NCBI GenBank assembly: GCA_030693065.1
Contig: JAUYBL010000002.1
Location: forward strand, 1 to 64,000
Origin: Methylococcaceae bacterium
GTDB lineage: Bacteria; Pseudomonadota; Gammaproteobacteria; Methylococcales; Methylomonadaceae
Reading direction: 5' to 3'
DNA: 64,000 nucleotides
Shown here one piece after another: positions 28,471 to 38,918 of the stretch (positions are counted from its first letter, which is position 1; each line of letters begins with the position of its first letter). The notes below the pieces were generated by a model. It had not been told where the DNA came from. It saw nothing but the letters and a program-made list of their open reading frames with translations, and ran no database searches. A program made the position numbers and the translations under genes.

Positions 28471-29388
28471 ATGAACTGGTATGTTTACATAATTCTGTGT
28501 ACCGACAGCACCCTATATACCGGAATCACCAATGACGTCATCAGACGTTTTAATCAACATAAAAATCAGCAAGGCGCCAAATATTTTCGTGGACGCCAGC
28601 CTAAAACGCTGGTTTACCTGGAAACCGGACATGACCGCAGTTCGGCCAGTAAACGAGAAAGCGCAATAAAAAAACTCCCTCGGTCTGAAAAGCTGCAGTT
28701 AATCAAATCAGACTTTAATCAAGCAACCACCGTTAATTTCCCCAGTATGGATTCCAAAAAAATATTCGACCAGGAGTGCCGACAATGTAAACGGCTTGAT
28801 GATTTTTTGTGTGAGGTAAAACAAAAACACCCTGCGTATCATGCGCGCCCGGTAGCGCCGTTTGGCGACAGTCACGCTCAGTTATTGGTCGTCGGCCTGG
28901 CTCCGGGAATGCATGGCGCCAATGCGACGGGACGGCCGTTTACCGGCGATTATGCCGGACTGTTGCTGTATCAAACTTTGTACGATTTTGGTTACAGTAA
29001 CAAACCAACTTCTGAGTCGCTGGTTGATGGGCTGGAGCTTAAAAATTGCAGAATTACTAACGCTGTCAAATGTTTGCCACCGGAAAACAAACCGACTAAT
29101 GCCGAGATCAAACAGTGCAATACGTTTTTAGCAGCGGAATTGGCAACATTGCCGCAAAGTTCGGTGATACTGGCGTTGGGTACCATCGCTCATCAGTCGG
29201 TATTAAAAGCCTACGGGTTAAAACTGAGTAGTGCGGCATTCGGGCATAATGTTAAGCATGATTTGCCCGCTGGACATACCTTGGTTGATTCTTACCATAC
29301 CAGCCGCTACAACATACAGACCAGACGCTTGACTAGCGATATGTTCGCTGATGTTTTTCAGACTATTGACCGAGTGTTTGCTAGCTAG
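28471..29388 (+). CDS. GIY-YIG nuclease domain fused to family 5 uracil-DNA glycosylase
   Basis: 305 residues in one open frame. Residues 1-80 are a URI/YhbQ-type GIY-YIG domain (WYVYIILCTDSTLYTGIT, RRFNQHKN, E63 in KRESAIKKL). Residues 95-305 are a UdgB-type uracil-DNA glycosylase: GLAPGMHGANATGRPFTGD (motif 1) and SYHTSRYNIQT (motif 2, His276), with four cysteines (103, 106, 201, 216) placed to hold a 4Fe-4S cluster. This would couple removal of uracil or deaminated bases to a strand-cutting nuclease. Met93 (28747) could start the glycosylase alone. It follows the VIT1 gene by 12 nt with no good ribosome-binding site. Confidence 0.88.
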   Translation: MNWYVYIILCTDSTLYTGITNDVIRRFNQHKNQQGAKYFRGRQPKTLVYLETGHDRSSASKRESAIKKLPRSEKLQLIKSDFNQATTVNFPSMDSKKIFDQECRQCKRLDDFLCEVKQKHPAYHARPVAPFGDSHAQLLVVGLAPGMHGANATGRPFTGDYAGLLLYQTLYDFGYSNKPTSESLVDGLELKNCRITNAVKCLPPENKPTNAEIKQCNTFLAAELATLPQSSVILALGTIAHQSVLKAYGLKLSSAAFGHNVKHDLPAGHTLVDSYHTSRYNIQTRRLTSDMFADVFQTIDRVFAS

Positions 29389-29428
29389 TCTATACCTGCA
29401 AACACCCGGCAAGCCGCGCAGATGAAGA

Positions 29429-31366
29429 TTACTTAAGTAACAAGGCGTCGATTTCGTCGCCTTGTATGACTTCTTTTTCTTGCAGATATTCAGCCAGCTT
29501 GTCCAGGTCTTGCCGTCTTCGATTGAGAATCTCTTGCGCTCTGTGCATGCCTTCTTCGACCAGTGCTTTAACTTCAGCATCAATCAAGCGTGCGGTGTCG
29601 TCACTGTAGTTTCTATATTCAGTGGTTTCAGTTTCCAAAAACTGTAATTGCTGGCGTTTGCCGTAAGTCAGTGGCCCCAGTTTTTCACTCATGCCCAGGT
29701 AACAAACCATCGCGCGGGCAATTTCACTGGCTTTTTCCAGGTCGTTTTGGGCGCCGGTGGAGACGTTACCTAACGCTATTGCTTCCGCGGTGCGACCGCC
29801 CAGTAATATGGCAATTTGATCTTTCAGCTCGGCATCGGTTGATAGAAATTTTTCTTCAACCGGCAATTGCAACGTGAAGCCCAATGCCGATACGCCACGC
29901 GGAATAATCGATATTTTATGAACCGGTTGGCCGGTGGGAACCGATTTTGCTACCAGCGCGTGCCCTGCTTCATGGAAAGCGACACGACGTTTTTCTTCTG
30001 GACCCAGTGCGCGGTTTTTCTTTTCCGGACCGGCCAGGACACGATCGATAGCGGCTTCAAAATCCTGCATTTGCACATTATTGCGGTTGGTACGCGCCGC
30101 CAATATTGCCGCTTCGTTGGCAATATTGGCTAAATCAGCACCCACCAAGCCGGGAGTTCTTTTACCGACGATATTCAAATCAACATCTTTGGCTAATTGC
30201 ATACCCGCAGTATGGAGTTTAAGAATTTTAATGCGATCTTCCAGGTCGGGTTTGTCGATGATGATTTGGCGATCAAAGCGGCCGGCACGTAACAGCGCTT
30301 TATCTAACACTTCCGGGCGATTGGTTGCGGCCATGACGATAACGCCAACTGATGTGTCAAAACCATCCATTTCAGTTAAGAGCTGATTTAATGTTTGTTC
30401 TCGCTCGTCATGTCCCCCCATTACCATTGGGCCGCCGCGTGAACGGCCGATGGCATCCAATTCGTCGATAAATATGATGCAGGGCGCTTGTTTTCTGGCC
30501 TGATCAAACAAATCGCGCACTCTTGCCGCGCCAACGCCGACAAATAACTCAATAAACTCAGAGCCGCTGATGTTAAAAAAGGGCACACCTGCTTCTCCGG
30601 AAACGGCGCGCGCAAGCAGCGTTTTGCCTGTGCCTGGCGGCCCCACCAGCAACATACCTTTGGGCATGTGTCCGCCTAGTTTTTGAATTTTTTCCGGGGT
30701 TTTTAAGAATTCAATGGATTCCTTCAATTCTTGTTTTGCATCTTCGGAACCTGCCACCTGCGCAAAGGTAATTTTCGGTTGGGTGTCGGAATGAATGCGA
30801 ACCTTGTTGCCGATATTTAGGAATGGGTTGCTGCCATGTCCATTAGCGCCCATGCGTTTGAACATCCATGACCAGATCGCCAGCAATACCAGCAAAGGAA
30901 TTATCCAGTTGAGAAATAGATTGGTTAGCCAGTTCTCGCCGCTTCTGACCACAAAATCAATATTGTGCTCAGCCAATTTTTCCGATAAATGCTCGTCCCA
31001 TAGCGGTATGGTAATGAAATGCTGCGGGTTGGCTGATTGATTTTCAGGCTTGATTAAGCCGGTAATTAGCTTTTCACTGATAACAACATGTTCGACCCGT
31101 TTATCGTTTACTAATTGTAGAAATTTGTTATAGGGCAGTTCATCTTGAAGCAGTTCCTTGGATTGATTAAAAACTGAAATTGCTGCCACTAATGCCAAAG
31201 CCACCCAAACAAAGCGAGCCGCTTTGGCTTTGTTATCAGGTTGTTTACTATTTTTTTCTGCGGGCGCTTGTAATAGCGAATGGAACCAAGTCTTAAGGAA
31301 AGATAACAGCTGATTAAGAACTGACGAAATGAATTTTACTGCAGTAATCGCATGTTTTTTGTTCAT
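29429..31366 (-). CDS. ftsH: FtsH-like membrane AAA+ zinc metalloprotease
   Basis: About 645 residues from the ATG at 31366, preceded by GGGGA. Two membrane helices flank a periplasmic domain ([18 protein letters not shown]). The AAA module has [20 protein letters not shown] and the SRH arginine segment [20 protein letters not shown]. The protease zinc site is HEAGH, intact. FtsH degrades membrane and short-lived regulatory proteins. The extra cytoplasmic N-terminus of about 60 residues, and its lone position away from rrmJ/folP, suggest a secondary FtsH paralogue rather than the housekeeping copy (inference). Ends 40 nt from the convergent glycosylase fusion. Confidence 0.93.
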   Translation of the reverse strand: MNKKHAITAVKFISSVLNQLLSFLKTWFHSLLQAPAEKNSKQPDNKAKAARFVWVALALVAAISVFNQSKELLQDELPYNKFLQLVNDKRVEHVVISEKLITGLIKPENQSANPQHFITIPLWDEHLSEKLAEHNIDFVVRSGENWLTNLFLNWIIPLLVLLAIWSWMFKRMGANGHGSNPFLNIGNKVRIHSDTQPKITFAQVAGSEDAKQELKESIEFLKTPEKIQKLGGHMPKGMLLVGPPGTGKTLLARAVSGEAGVPFFNISGSEFIELFVGVGAARVRDLFDQARKQAPCIIFIDELDAIGRSRGGPMVMGGHDEREQTLNQLLTEMDGFDTSVGVIVMAATNRPEVLDKALLRAGRFDRQIIIDKPDLEDRIKILKLHTAGMQLAKDVDLNIVGKRTPGLVGADLANIANEAAILAARTNRNNVQMQDFEAAIDRVLAGPEKKNRALGPEEKRRVAFHEAGHALVAKSVPTGQPVHKISIIPRGVSALGFTLQLPVEEKFLSTDAELKDQIAILLGGRTAEAIALGNVSTGAQNDLEKASEIARAMVCYLGMSEKLGPLTYGKRQQLQFLETETTEYRNYSDDTARLIDAEVKALVEEGMHRAQEILNRRRQDLDKLAEYLQEKEVIQGDEIDALLLK

Positions 31367-31470
31367 GATGGTAATCCCCAACGTGCTGTTAAATTTATGG
31401 ATTACGTAAGAGAGTACCACAGAAAAAAGACAGTTTCTTTGGCTACTTTAAGGGGGGAATCTTAAGTCGT

Positions 31471-31605
31471 TTAGGTGTGGTTTGAGCTTGAATTTAATTG
31501 ATGTGTACGCAGCAAATCGGCAAATTCAATCGCGGGCAGGGGGCGGCTTTTAAAGTAGCCTTGATAGGTGTCACACCCTTGGCTTTGCAATATTTCCAGT
31601 TGAGA
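31471..31605 (-). pseudogene. Untranslated tail of the EAL domain after an in-frame stop
   Basis: Reading past the TAG at 31606-31608 gives SQLEILQSQGCDTYQGYFKSRPL and more in the same frame until TAA at 31471-31473, exactly the C-terminal helix of EAL domains (consensus ...LGCDxxQGYxxSRPLP). The stop therefore interrupts an otherwise intact gene by one codon, which would be GAG or CAG in relatives. Confidence 0.85.
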
Positions 31606-34056
31606 CTACGTTTCTATTCCTTTGGCCAGAGTCTTCATATTTAGCGTCCGTGCCATTGCTACGATAGTTGCGGTGATGTCCAAATCGCTTTGTTCGTCTA
31701 CGTAGAGTTTGTCAATTTTTAGCGCATCTATCGGGAAACGTTTTAAGTATGACAACGATGAGTACCCTGTACCGAAATCATCTATCACCAAACGTACGCC
31801 TTGTGCCCGCAAATGTTGCAAGATAATAGCGGAGTCAGGATGTTCGATGAGGGTTTTTTCAGTTAATTCCAGCTCCAATTGCTCAGCGGGAAAACGGCTT
31901 TCTTTTAATACTGAAGCAACCAAGCTGTTTATGTCGCTGTGCCTGAGTTGATAAGGCGATAATTTTACTGCCAGTGTCATCGCTGGCAGACCTTGATCCA
32001 GCCATTCTCGGCCTTGTAAGCAGGCTTGACGTAATGCCCATTCACCAAGTGCAACGATTAAACCGGTCTCTTCAGCTATTGGAATAAAACGATTGGGCTC
32101 AATAAACTTATTGGGTGATATTTCCCAGCGCAGTAGTGTTTGAGCGCCAGTGATCTGGCCACTAACGACATCAACTTGGGGTTGGTAGAAAATTTTCAAG
32201 GCGTCATTTTTTAGGGCTAAGCGTAAATTTGTTTCTAGTTCAATGCGTTCACGAGCAGCCAAGGTAAGCGCTTCAGAAAAGTAAGCAAAACAGCCGCGGC
32301 CATCATTTTTGGCTTTGTATAACGCCGTGTCGGCATTATCCATCAATATTTCCGGCACATTACCGTGTTGCGGGAACAGGCTAATACCAATGCTGGTGCC
32401 GATTTGAGCATTGCCGGTTTGGGTGAGTGCGAAAGGTTTACTTAAATCCGCAATGATGGTTTCAGCAATTCGGGCGACATCTTCCGGGACAGTGATATTG
32501 TCCAACAGCACGATAAATTCATCACCACCCAAGCGCGCCACCATATCAGTATCGCGTAAACGATTGGTAATGCGGGTCGATACTTGTTGCAATAGTTCGT
32601 CGCCAGTTTGGTGGCCATAGTTATCATTGATGGCTTTAAATCGATCCAGATCAAGCATCATCACCGCCATTTGCGTGCCTTCGCGCTTACCGACTTGAAT
32701 ACTGTGTTTCATGCGTTCAAGCAATAATCTACGATTTGGCAAACCGGTGAGAGGATCAAAAAAAGCCAGTTGATGGATTTTGACTTCCGCCGCTTTACGA
32801 TCTGAAATATCAATGCATGAGCCAATAAAACCTATAAATTCACCCTGATTGTTATACCGAGGCACGCCGTGATCCAGCAGCCAGCGATATTCGCCGTCTT
32901 TGCGCCGCAGCCGGTATTCCATAGTAAATTCTTGATGCGCTTCAAAGGCATTAATATAGGTGGCTAGGCATGGTTGAATATCGTCTTGATGGACATCGGC
33001 TAGCCAACCATTGCCTTTTTCTTGTGCCATGGTTCGGCCGGTAAAATTCAGCCACACTTGATTGAAATAGCTGCGGAGGTTATTGCGCCCCGTCATCCAA
33101 ACTAGCGATGAGGTATTTTGCGCAAGGGTTCGAAAGTTATTTTTACTGTCGCGTAATGCCTCTTCTACTAATTTTTGCTGTTTTATATAGGTAGCTAAGG
33201 CAATTCCGGTAATTGATAGTGTTGTCGAAAAAAACCACAAATTTGTAAGATGGGTGTTAGCAAAATCTTGGCTTAAAAAGCCCAGACCCAATGATGAGCC
33301 GGCAAGCGCTTGTATAGAGACAATTGATAATACTGCGACCGTGCCATGAAGACCGAAACGTACAGCAGCCCAAGTAATAAAAAGAAACAGCCAATAATCA
33401 TAAGTGATCGGAGCAAGTAGATTTTTAAACCAGTCCATGAAAATGATTTGTCCGGCGATAAAGGTCAGAGAAATCAAGATGGTAAATTCAATTAGTTTTA
33501 CTGGTTTGAACCAATCAAAAGGGGGGGTTCGCCAGACTAAAATTAACGGCGTGACCAGAATAATGCCCAGCATGTCGCCCATCCACCAATCGCGAAATGC
33601 GCCCAAATAGGCACTGCTCGGTATGCCTCCCGCGGCTAGTAATAATGTTGCTCCTAATAATGCGGCAATAGCACTGCTAATAGCCCCTGCGATTCCCGTC
33701 AATCGATAAAAGTCTTTGAAAGAATTAATATCTTTAAAGTGCTGCCCTTTATAGGTCAACAACCAGGCGCCAGATAAGGATTCTAAAGCGCTTGCAAAAG
33801 GCAGGATAAATGTCAGTGCATGCGGGCTTTGATAAAGCACATTGATTACAGCAGCGCCAAAGTAAACACTCAGGGCGTATTTTCTTCCCCCCAGCAATAT
33901 TGCAGCCAAACCAACGCCACTTGATGGATAAATGATATTGGCAAAATTAGCGCCAGCGAAACTGCTCACCAGTCGCCCTAAAATGATGTATATAAAAGTC
34001 ACGACAAGCATTTTTGCAAGAACTGCCAAATGTTGTTTTTTTATGTTAATAATCAT
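31606..34056 (-). CDS. MASE1-PAS-GGDEF-EAL cyclic-di-GMP protein, truncated by a nonsense codon
   Basis: 816 residues. The N-terminal ~290 residues are an eight-helix MASE1 sensor. A PAS domain (about 305-425) precedes a GGDEF domain (430-590) with intact RLGGDEF, so it is probably a diguanylate cyclase. The EAL domain is degenerate: the signature EALLRW reads QTLLRW, VNLS reads VKLS, AEGVE reads AKGIE. It ends at AKGIET because of a TAG; the last ~45 residues of the domain lie beyond it. Phosphodiesterase activity is therefore unlikely. ELTE, DDFGTGYSS and KIDK remain, so it could still bind nucleotide. No neighbour on the same strand is close enough to be an operon partner. Confidence 0.88.
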   Translation of the reverse strand: MIINIKKQHLAVLAKMLVVTFIYIILGRLVSSFAGANFANIIYPSSGVGLAAILLGGRKYALSVYFGAAVINVLYQSPHALTFILPFASALESLSGAWLLTYKGQHFKDINSFKDFYRLTGIAGAISSAIAALLGATLLLAAGGIPSSAYLGAFRDWWMGDMLGIILVTPLILVWRTPPFDWFKPVKLIEFTILISLTFIAGQIIFMDWFKNLLAPITYDYWLFLFITWAAVRFGLHGTVAVLSIVSIQALAGSSLGLGFLSQDFANTHLTNLWFFSTTLSITGIALATYIKQQKLVEEALRDSKNNFRTLAQNTSSLVWMTGRNNLRSYFNQVWLNFTGRTMAQEKGNGWLADVHQDDIQPCLATYINAFEAHQEFTMEYRLRRKDGEYRWLLDHGVPRYNNQGEFIGFIGSCIDISDRKAAEVKIHQLAFFDPLTGLPNRRLLLERMKHSIQVGKREGTQMAVMMLDLDRFKAINDNYGHQTGDELLQQVSTRITNRLRDTDMVARLGGDEFIVLLDNITVPEDVARIAETIIADLSKPFALTQTGNAQIGTSIGISLFPQHGNVPEILMDNADTALYKAKNDGRGCFAYFSEALTLAARERIELETNLRLALKNDALKIFYQPQVDVVSGQITGAQTLLRWEISPNKFIEPNRFIPIAEETGLIVALGEWALRQACLQGREWLDQGLPAMTLAVKLSPYQLRHSDINSLVASVLKESRFPAEQLELELTEKTLIEHPDSAIILQHLRAQGVRLVIDDFGTGYSSLSYLKRFPIDALKIDKLYVDEQSDLDITATIVAMARTLNMKTLAKGIET

Positions 34057-34399
34057 GCTAAGTGACTTGTTTTTATGAGGTTTGGCAAGTGTATAAGTAG
34101 GTATTTGACGCGTTATTTGTTACAAAACTTCAGCTTGAGTTGAGTCATTTTCGAGTTATTTTTAAGAGACGATTGATAAGGTCAGTGATTGGGGATTTTA
34201 TCAATCTAATACACTGGCTTTTGTGCGCCGTCTCGCTATTCTAACCTGTTCAGCCCGTTTTGAGATTGCCAGTTCATTAACTGTGGCTGATATAATCCCA
34301 CCAGCAATTCATTTTATTGGTGTTATCTCAGGAATACTGAGACAGATCAATATAAATAAATCCCTTTAAAGTAAACAAACAAACAAACAAATCAATTAG
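34057..34399. promoter_or_regulatory. Divergent intergenic region before gltX, with an AAAC repeat
   Basis: Lies between the divergent MASE1 gene and gltX. It holds no ORF or RNA gene that I recognise. The short tandem repeat (AAAC)x4 plus AA at 34373-34390 occupies the place where a ribosome-binding site for gltX would be expected, about 10 nt before the ATG. Confidence 0.55.
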
Positions 34400-35803
34400 A
34401 TGACTATAAAAACTCGCTTTGCCCCCAGTCCCACCGGTTATTTGCATGTAGGCGGTGCTCGTACAGCTTTGTTTTCCTGGCTTTATGCCCGTAAGCATGG
34501 CGGTAAGTTTATCTTGAGAATCGAAGATACTGATTTGGAGCGTTCTACCCAAGAATCTGTGGATGCGATTTTGGAAGGCATGACGTGGTTGGGCTTGGAT
34601 TATGACGAAGGTCCGTTTTATCAAACGCATCATTTCGATCGTTATAAAGCAATTATTCAGCAGTTACTTGATCAAGGCGATGCTTACTACTGCTACTGCA
34701 GTAAAGATGAACTGGAACAGTTGCGTACTGAGCAAATGGCCAATAAAGAAAAACCCAGATACAACGGTAAATGTCGAGATTTGGTTGAGCCTAAAAAAGA
34801 CCAAGAAGCGGTCATTCGTTTTAAAAACCCAGTTGATGGCGCGGTAACTATTCCTGATTTAATTAAGGGCGATATTGTTGTTGGCAATAAAGAGCTAGAT
34901 GACTTGATTATCGCTAGAAGTGACGGCACGCCCACTTATAATTTAACAGTGGTGGTCGACGATATGGATATGCAAGTGACTCATGTGATTCGTGGCGACG
35001 ACCATATCAACAATACGCCAAGGCAGATGAACATCCTTAAAGCTCTCGGTGCTGAGTTACCCAAATATGCGCATTTACCGATGATATTAGGTGCCGATGG
35101 CGCGCGTTTGTCCAAGCGTCACGGCGCGGTGAGTGTGATGCAATTTCGTGATGAGGGTTATTTACCCGAAGCGTTGCTGAATTATTTGGTACGACTGGGT
35201 TGGTCACATGGCGATCAGGAAATCTTTTCGATAGATGAAATGATTCAGCATTTTGAACTGGAGAATGTTAACGGCTCCGCATCGGCTTTCAACATGGAAA
35301 AGTTGTTATGGCTAAATCACCAGTACATCATGAACAGTGATCCAGCCCATGTTGCCAGACACTTGAGTTGGAATATGGGGCAGTTGGGTATTGATCCTAC
35401 TGAAGGCCCCAGCTTGGTTGACGTCGTAAAGGCGCAGCGCGAACGTTGTAAAACGCTGGTTGAAATAGCTGCCGCCAGTGTGTATTTCTACAAAGAGTTT
35501 GAAACTTACGACGAAAAAGCCGCGAAAAAGAATTTTAATCCCGCTGCTGCTGAGGTATTAACGCAGCTCCACGATCTGTTTGCCGCCGTGCCCGAATGGG
35601 ATGGACATGTTTTGCATGAACTGGTTGTTAATCTCGCGGAAACCTTGGAGTTGGGCTTAGGCAAAGTAGCGCAACCGTTGCGCGTTGCGGTCTGTGGCTC
35701 AGCCGTTTCGCCCGCGATTGATGTGACATTGTCGCTGTTAGGCAAAGACAAAACTTTAGCCAGGATAAATCGCGCTATCAAGCAAATAAAAGCTTCTGAA
35801 TAG
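34400..35803 (+). CDS. gltX: Glutamyl-tRNA synthetase
   Basis: 467 residues, class I aminoacyl-tRNA synthetase. The HIGH-type motif is in [22 protein letters not shown] and the KMSKS-type motif is [14 protein letters not shown] likely zinc-binding cysteine set is in [11 protein letters not shown] ... CRDLV. The length is standard for the discriminating enzyme. It charges tRNA-Glu, also feeding tetrapyrrole synthesis. Monocistronic; convergent with mutS. No GGAGG-like site is visible upstream; the ATG is preceded by an A/C-rich tetranucleotide repeat. Confidence 0.97.
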   Translation: MTIKTRFAPSPTGYLHVGGARTALFSWLYARKHGGKFILRIEDTDLERSTQESVDAILEGMTWLGLDYDEGPFYQTHHFDRYKAIIQQLLDQGDAYYCYCSKDELEQLRTEQMANKEKPRYNGKCRDLVEPKKDQEAVIRFKNPVDGAVTIPDLIKGDIVVGNKELDDLIIARSDGTPTYNLTVVVDDMDMQVTHVIRGDDHINNTPRQMNILKALGAELPKYAHLPMILGADGARLSKRHGAVSVMQFRDEGYLPEALLNYLVRLGWSHGDQEIFSIDEMIQHFELENVNGSASAFNMEKLLWLNHQYIMNSDPAHVARHLSWNMGQLGIDPTEGPSLVDVVKAQRERCKTLVEIAAASVYFYKEFETYDEKAAKKNFNPAAAEVLTQLHDLFAAVPEWDGHVLHELVVNLAETLELGLGKVAQPLRVAVCGSAVSPAIDVTLSLLGKDKTLARINRAIKQIKASE

Positions 35804-35821
35804 AATCGAATTATTGTGGGA

Positions 35822-35858
35822 GCGACGCCCACGTCGCGATTTAAAACGTGGGCGTCGC
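35822..35858. terminator. Hairpin between gltX and mutS (repeat-like)
   Basis: GCGACGCCCACGT (35822-35834) and its perfect complement (35846-35858) form a 13-bp GC-rich stem with an 11-nt AT-rich loop. It lies between convergent genes and probably ends both transcripts. The sequence has the look of a dispersed palindromic repeat; only one copy is in the window. Confidence 0.65.
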
Positions 35859-35876
35859 AGTTTAATTTCCCCGAAT

Positions 35877-38471
35877 TTAGATCAAATCTCTTAGCCGGTA
35901 CAGTAAATCCAATGCCTGCTTCGGGCTGAGATTATCCGGATTAGCGTCTTCAAGCATCACGACTGCCGGATGGCATTCTTTTGAGGCAAACAAATCCAGC
36001 TGATTAACGCCTGTCTCTTTTTGCTGGTCAATGTAAGCCTGGTCTTCCAGTTGGCGTAATTTAGCCTTGGCCTTGTCGATTACGGACCTCGGCACACCCG
36101 CTAATGACGCCACTTGCAAGCCGTAACTTTGATTGGCCGGGCCATCTTTTACGGCATGTAAAAAAATAATCCTGTCGCCGTGTTCCATCGCATCTAAATG
36201 AACGTTGTGAATGGTTTTTTGTTCATCTGCGAGCGTGGTCAACTCAAAATAATGCGTCGCAAACAATGTGAATGCCTTGGTTTCTTTGGCTAGAAAATCG
36301 GCGCAGGCCCAAGCCAGCGATAAACCGTCAAAAGTGCTGGTGCCGCGACCAATCTCGTCCATCAAAATCAGGCTTTTTGAAGTCGCGTTATGCAAGATAT
36401 TGGCGGTTTCTGACATCTCCACCATGAAAGTTGACCGGCCGCTGGACAAATCATCGGAGGCGCCGATGCGGGTAAATATCTTGTCGATAGGCCCGCAACT
36501 TAAACTCTTGGCAGGCACATAACAGCCGATATGCGCAATCAACACAATCAATGCCGCCTGGCGCATGTAAGTTGATTTACCGCCCATGTTCGGGCCGGTA
36601 ATCACTAGCATTCGGCGCTGGTTTGAAAATGTCAGGTCGTTAGCGACAAATGGAATATCGGAGACTTGTTCCACCACCAGGTGTCGCCCGCCTTCAATAC
36701 TGATTCCGGGTTTATCAAGCAAGATAGGCTGCGATAAATTCAGTGTGTCGGCGCGTTCGGCAAAGTTGCTTAAGACATCCAATTCGGCCAGCGCCGCTGC
36801 ACATCGTTGCAACTCGGGTAACGATGCCCCAATTAGATTGAGCAATTCTTCATACAAGGATTTTTCAAACGACAAGGATTTCTCGCGGGCGCTTAAGACC
36901 TTGTCTTCAAAGGCTTTTAATTCTTCGGTAATGTAACGCTCGACGCCTTTTAAGGTTTGTTTGCGAGTGTAATGCACCGGCACTTTTTCGGCATGCAGCC
37001 GGGAAATCTCGATGTAATAGCCATGTACCCGGTTGTAATTGACTTTCAGGTTAGTTAAGCCGGTAGCCGCTTTCTCCCGATTTTCCATATCAATCAGGAA
37101 TTGGTCGGCGTTTTGGCTGAGATTGCGTAATTCATCCAGTTCGGGATGGTAGCCCGGGGCAATAACGCCGCCGTCACGGATTAAAACCGGTGGATTGTCG
37201 ATAATGGCTTTTTGCAGCAAGGCCAGCATGTCCGGCTGTTCACCAATATTTTTGCGTAACAAACTCAGTTGTGGATTATCGCTGTCAATAAGGATGTGCT
37301 GTAAACCCGGCAACACTGCCAGCGTATTGCGCAGCACCAGCAAATCCCGTGGTCGTGCCGACTTTAGCGCAATGCGGGAGCTGATACGTTCAATATCGCC
37401 GACTTGTTTTAACTGAGTTTGCACTGCTTGGTACAGTCGGTCATTAAGCAAGCTGTCGATACAGGCATAGCGATTATTAAGGATCTTTCGGTCGCGCAAC
37501 GGGCGGTTTATCCAGCGCCTTAGACACCGACTGCCCATCGCAGTTGAAGTTTTATCCAGCACGCCAAATAAGGTGTATTGCAGTTGTCCGGATGGATGAA
37601 AGTCCAACTCGAGATTGCGCCGACTAGCCGCGTCTAGCAAGATGCTGTCATCGCTGTTTTCGGTGCTGATGCCTTGAATATGGGGCAGGGCGCTTTGCTG
37701 AGTATCTTTGACATACTGTAATAATGCACCGGCGGCGGCAATGGCGACTGGCATGTTTTCACAACCGTAACCTTTTAGATCAAGGGTATTGAACTGCTTT
37801 AGTACCAATTGTCGCGCGCTTTCCGGCTCAAAATGCCAGGGTGGTCTTCGGCCCAAGCCGCTGCGTTGTTTTAATGCTTGGGGCAATAACCAATCTTCAC
37901 TAAACAATAATTCAGCCGGATTAAGCCGAGCACATTCGCTGAGCAACTGATCTTCAGAATTTGATTGTTGCAACACAAAGCGGCCACTAGTTAAATCCAG
38001 GCTGGCGATGCCGTAAATCTTATCGACAGCACAAACTGCTACCAATAAGTTATCTTTTCGCTCTTCCAGTAGTGCCTCGTCAGTTACTGTGCCGGGCGTA
38101 ACAATGCGCACTACTTTGCGGTCCACCGGACCTTTGCTGGTGGCTGGGTCTCCGATTTGCTCACAAATAGCGATTGATTGCCCATGCTTGAGTAGCTTGG
38201 CAAGATAGCCTTCCGCGGCGTGATACGGAATGCCTGCCATCGGAATTGGTACGCCGCCCGAGTGGCCGCGACTGGTCAGCGTAATATCTAACAAATGCGC
38301 CGCTTTTTTTGCATCATCAAAAAACAGCTCGTAAAAATCGCCCATGCGATAAAACAACAGCGTGTCCGGATGATCCGCCTTGATCCGTAAAAACTGCTTG
38401 ATCATTGGCGTATGACCATCAAGCGCGGCAGTGGTATCGGCTGTTTTGTGTGTGTCGGTGTTTGTCGTCAC
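35877..38471 (-). CDS. mutS: DNA mismatch repair protein MutS
   Basis: 864 residues, full length. The mismatch-binding [15 protein letters not shown] (the Phe-x-Glu motif) is near residue 40; the C-terminal ATPase has [29 protein letters not shown] and [12 protein letters not shown]. The last residues [17 protein letters not shown] are the usual helix-turn-helix/tetramer tail. It recognises mismatches after replication and recruits MutL. Monocistronic, convergent with gltX. Nothing unusual. Confidence 0.98.
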   Translation of the reverse strand: MTTNTDTHKTADTTAALDGHTPMIKQFLRIKADHPDTLLFYRMGDFYELFFDDAKKAAHLLDITLTSRGHSGGVPIPMAGIPYHAAEGYLAKLLKHGQSIAICEQIGDPATSKGPVDRKVVRIVTPGTVTDEALLEERKDNLLVAVCAVDKIYGIASLDLTSGRFVLQQSNSEDQLLSECARLNPAELLFSEDWLLPQALKQRSGLGRRPPWHFEPESARQLVLKQFNTLDLKGYGCENMPVAIAAAGALLQYVKDTQQSALPHIQGISTENSDDSILLDAASRRNLELDFHPSGQLQYTLFGVLDKTSTAMGSRCLRRWINRPLRDRKILNNRYACIDSLLNDRLYQAVQTQLKQVGDIERISSRIALKSARPRDLLVLRNTLAVLPGLQHILIDSDNPQLSLLRKNIGEQPDMLALLQKAIIDNPPVLIRDGGVIAPGYHPELDELRNLSQNADQFLIDMENREKAATGLTNLKVNYNRVHGYYIEISRLHAEKVPVHYTRKQTLKGVERYITEELKAFEDKVLSAREKSLSFEKSLYEELLNLIGASLPELQRCAAALAELDVLSNFAERADTLNLSQPILLDKPGISIEGGRHLVVEQVSDIPFVANDLTFSNQRRMLVITGPNMGGKSTYMRQAALIVLIAHIGCYVPAKSLSCGPIDKIFTRIGASDDLSSGRSTFMVEMSETANILHNATSKSLILMDEIGRGTSTFDGLSLAWACADFLAKETKAFTLFATHYFELTTLADEQKTIHNVHLDAMEHGDRIIFLHAVKDGPANQSYGLQVASLAGVPRSVIDKAKAKLRQLEDQAYIDQQKETGVNQLDLFASKECHPAVVMLEDANPDNLSPKQALDLLYRLRDLI

Positions 38472-38918
38472 TTACTAAGTGCTCCTTCAAGTATTTATGA
38501 CGAGCATGATAACCATGCTAAGCCTTAAAAGCACCACGCGACTCTTGTCTAATTAGAAAACAGCAGATTGTTATTGATGAATACCAAAAAACTCACTGTG
38601 GCAGATTGGCTATTTCAGCCTCGTTACTCATTGTGTGAGGAGGTAGCGTTTTTTTGTCGATGTAGGTCGGGAAAAAATCCGGCGCCAAAACCACAGTTCT
38701 AAAATTCCGTCCGTTAGTAATGCGAGCTTACCGAACACCGGTAAGCCAATGACATAGAAAAGCAGAGCAGCTAGCAGAATAAATGCGGTTACGGCGTGAT
38801 GTTTAATTTCGCGAATTTAACTCTTTGTCGGGTTTAGATTTTTAAAGCGGCAAACTTGCAGTCATCAAGAGTTGACTGCAAGTTTTAATTCGAATGAATA
38901 ATGCCCGCGAACTACAGC
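38472..38918. other. Intergenic stretch with a decayed membrane-protein frame
   Basis: On the minus strand an open frame of 63 codons (38817-38628) reads HHAVTAFILLAALLFYVIG followed by LPVFGKLALLTDGILEL and a basic tail, which looks like part of a two-helix membrane protein. It has no ATG, GTG or TTG near its beginning and no ribosome-binding site, so I take it as a gene remnant or chance. Nothing else is recognised except the hairpin at 38852-38885. Confidence 0.4.
38852..38885. terminator. Hairpin downstream of the secreted-protein trio
   Basis: AAACTTGCAGTCA (38852-38864) pairs perfectly with 38873-38885 across an 8-nt loop. It lies about 35 nt past the stop of the minus-strand gene ending at 38919, so a terminator for that operon is likely. 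Its T tract is weak. Confidence 0.6.

Noticed and set aside
34373-34390. CRISPR or phase-variable array
   Set aside because: Only four tetranucleotide units and no spacers; nothing else in the window resembles a CRISPR array.
38628-38817. Small membrane-protein frame on the minus strand
   Set aside because: No plausible start codon or ribosome-binding site; noted only as a possible remnant.
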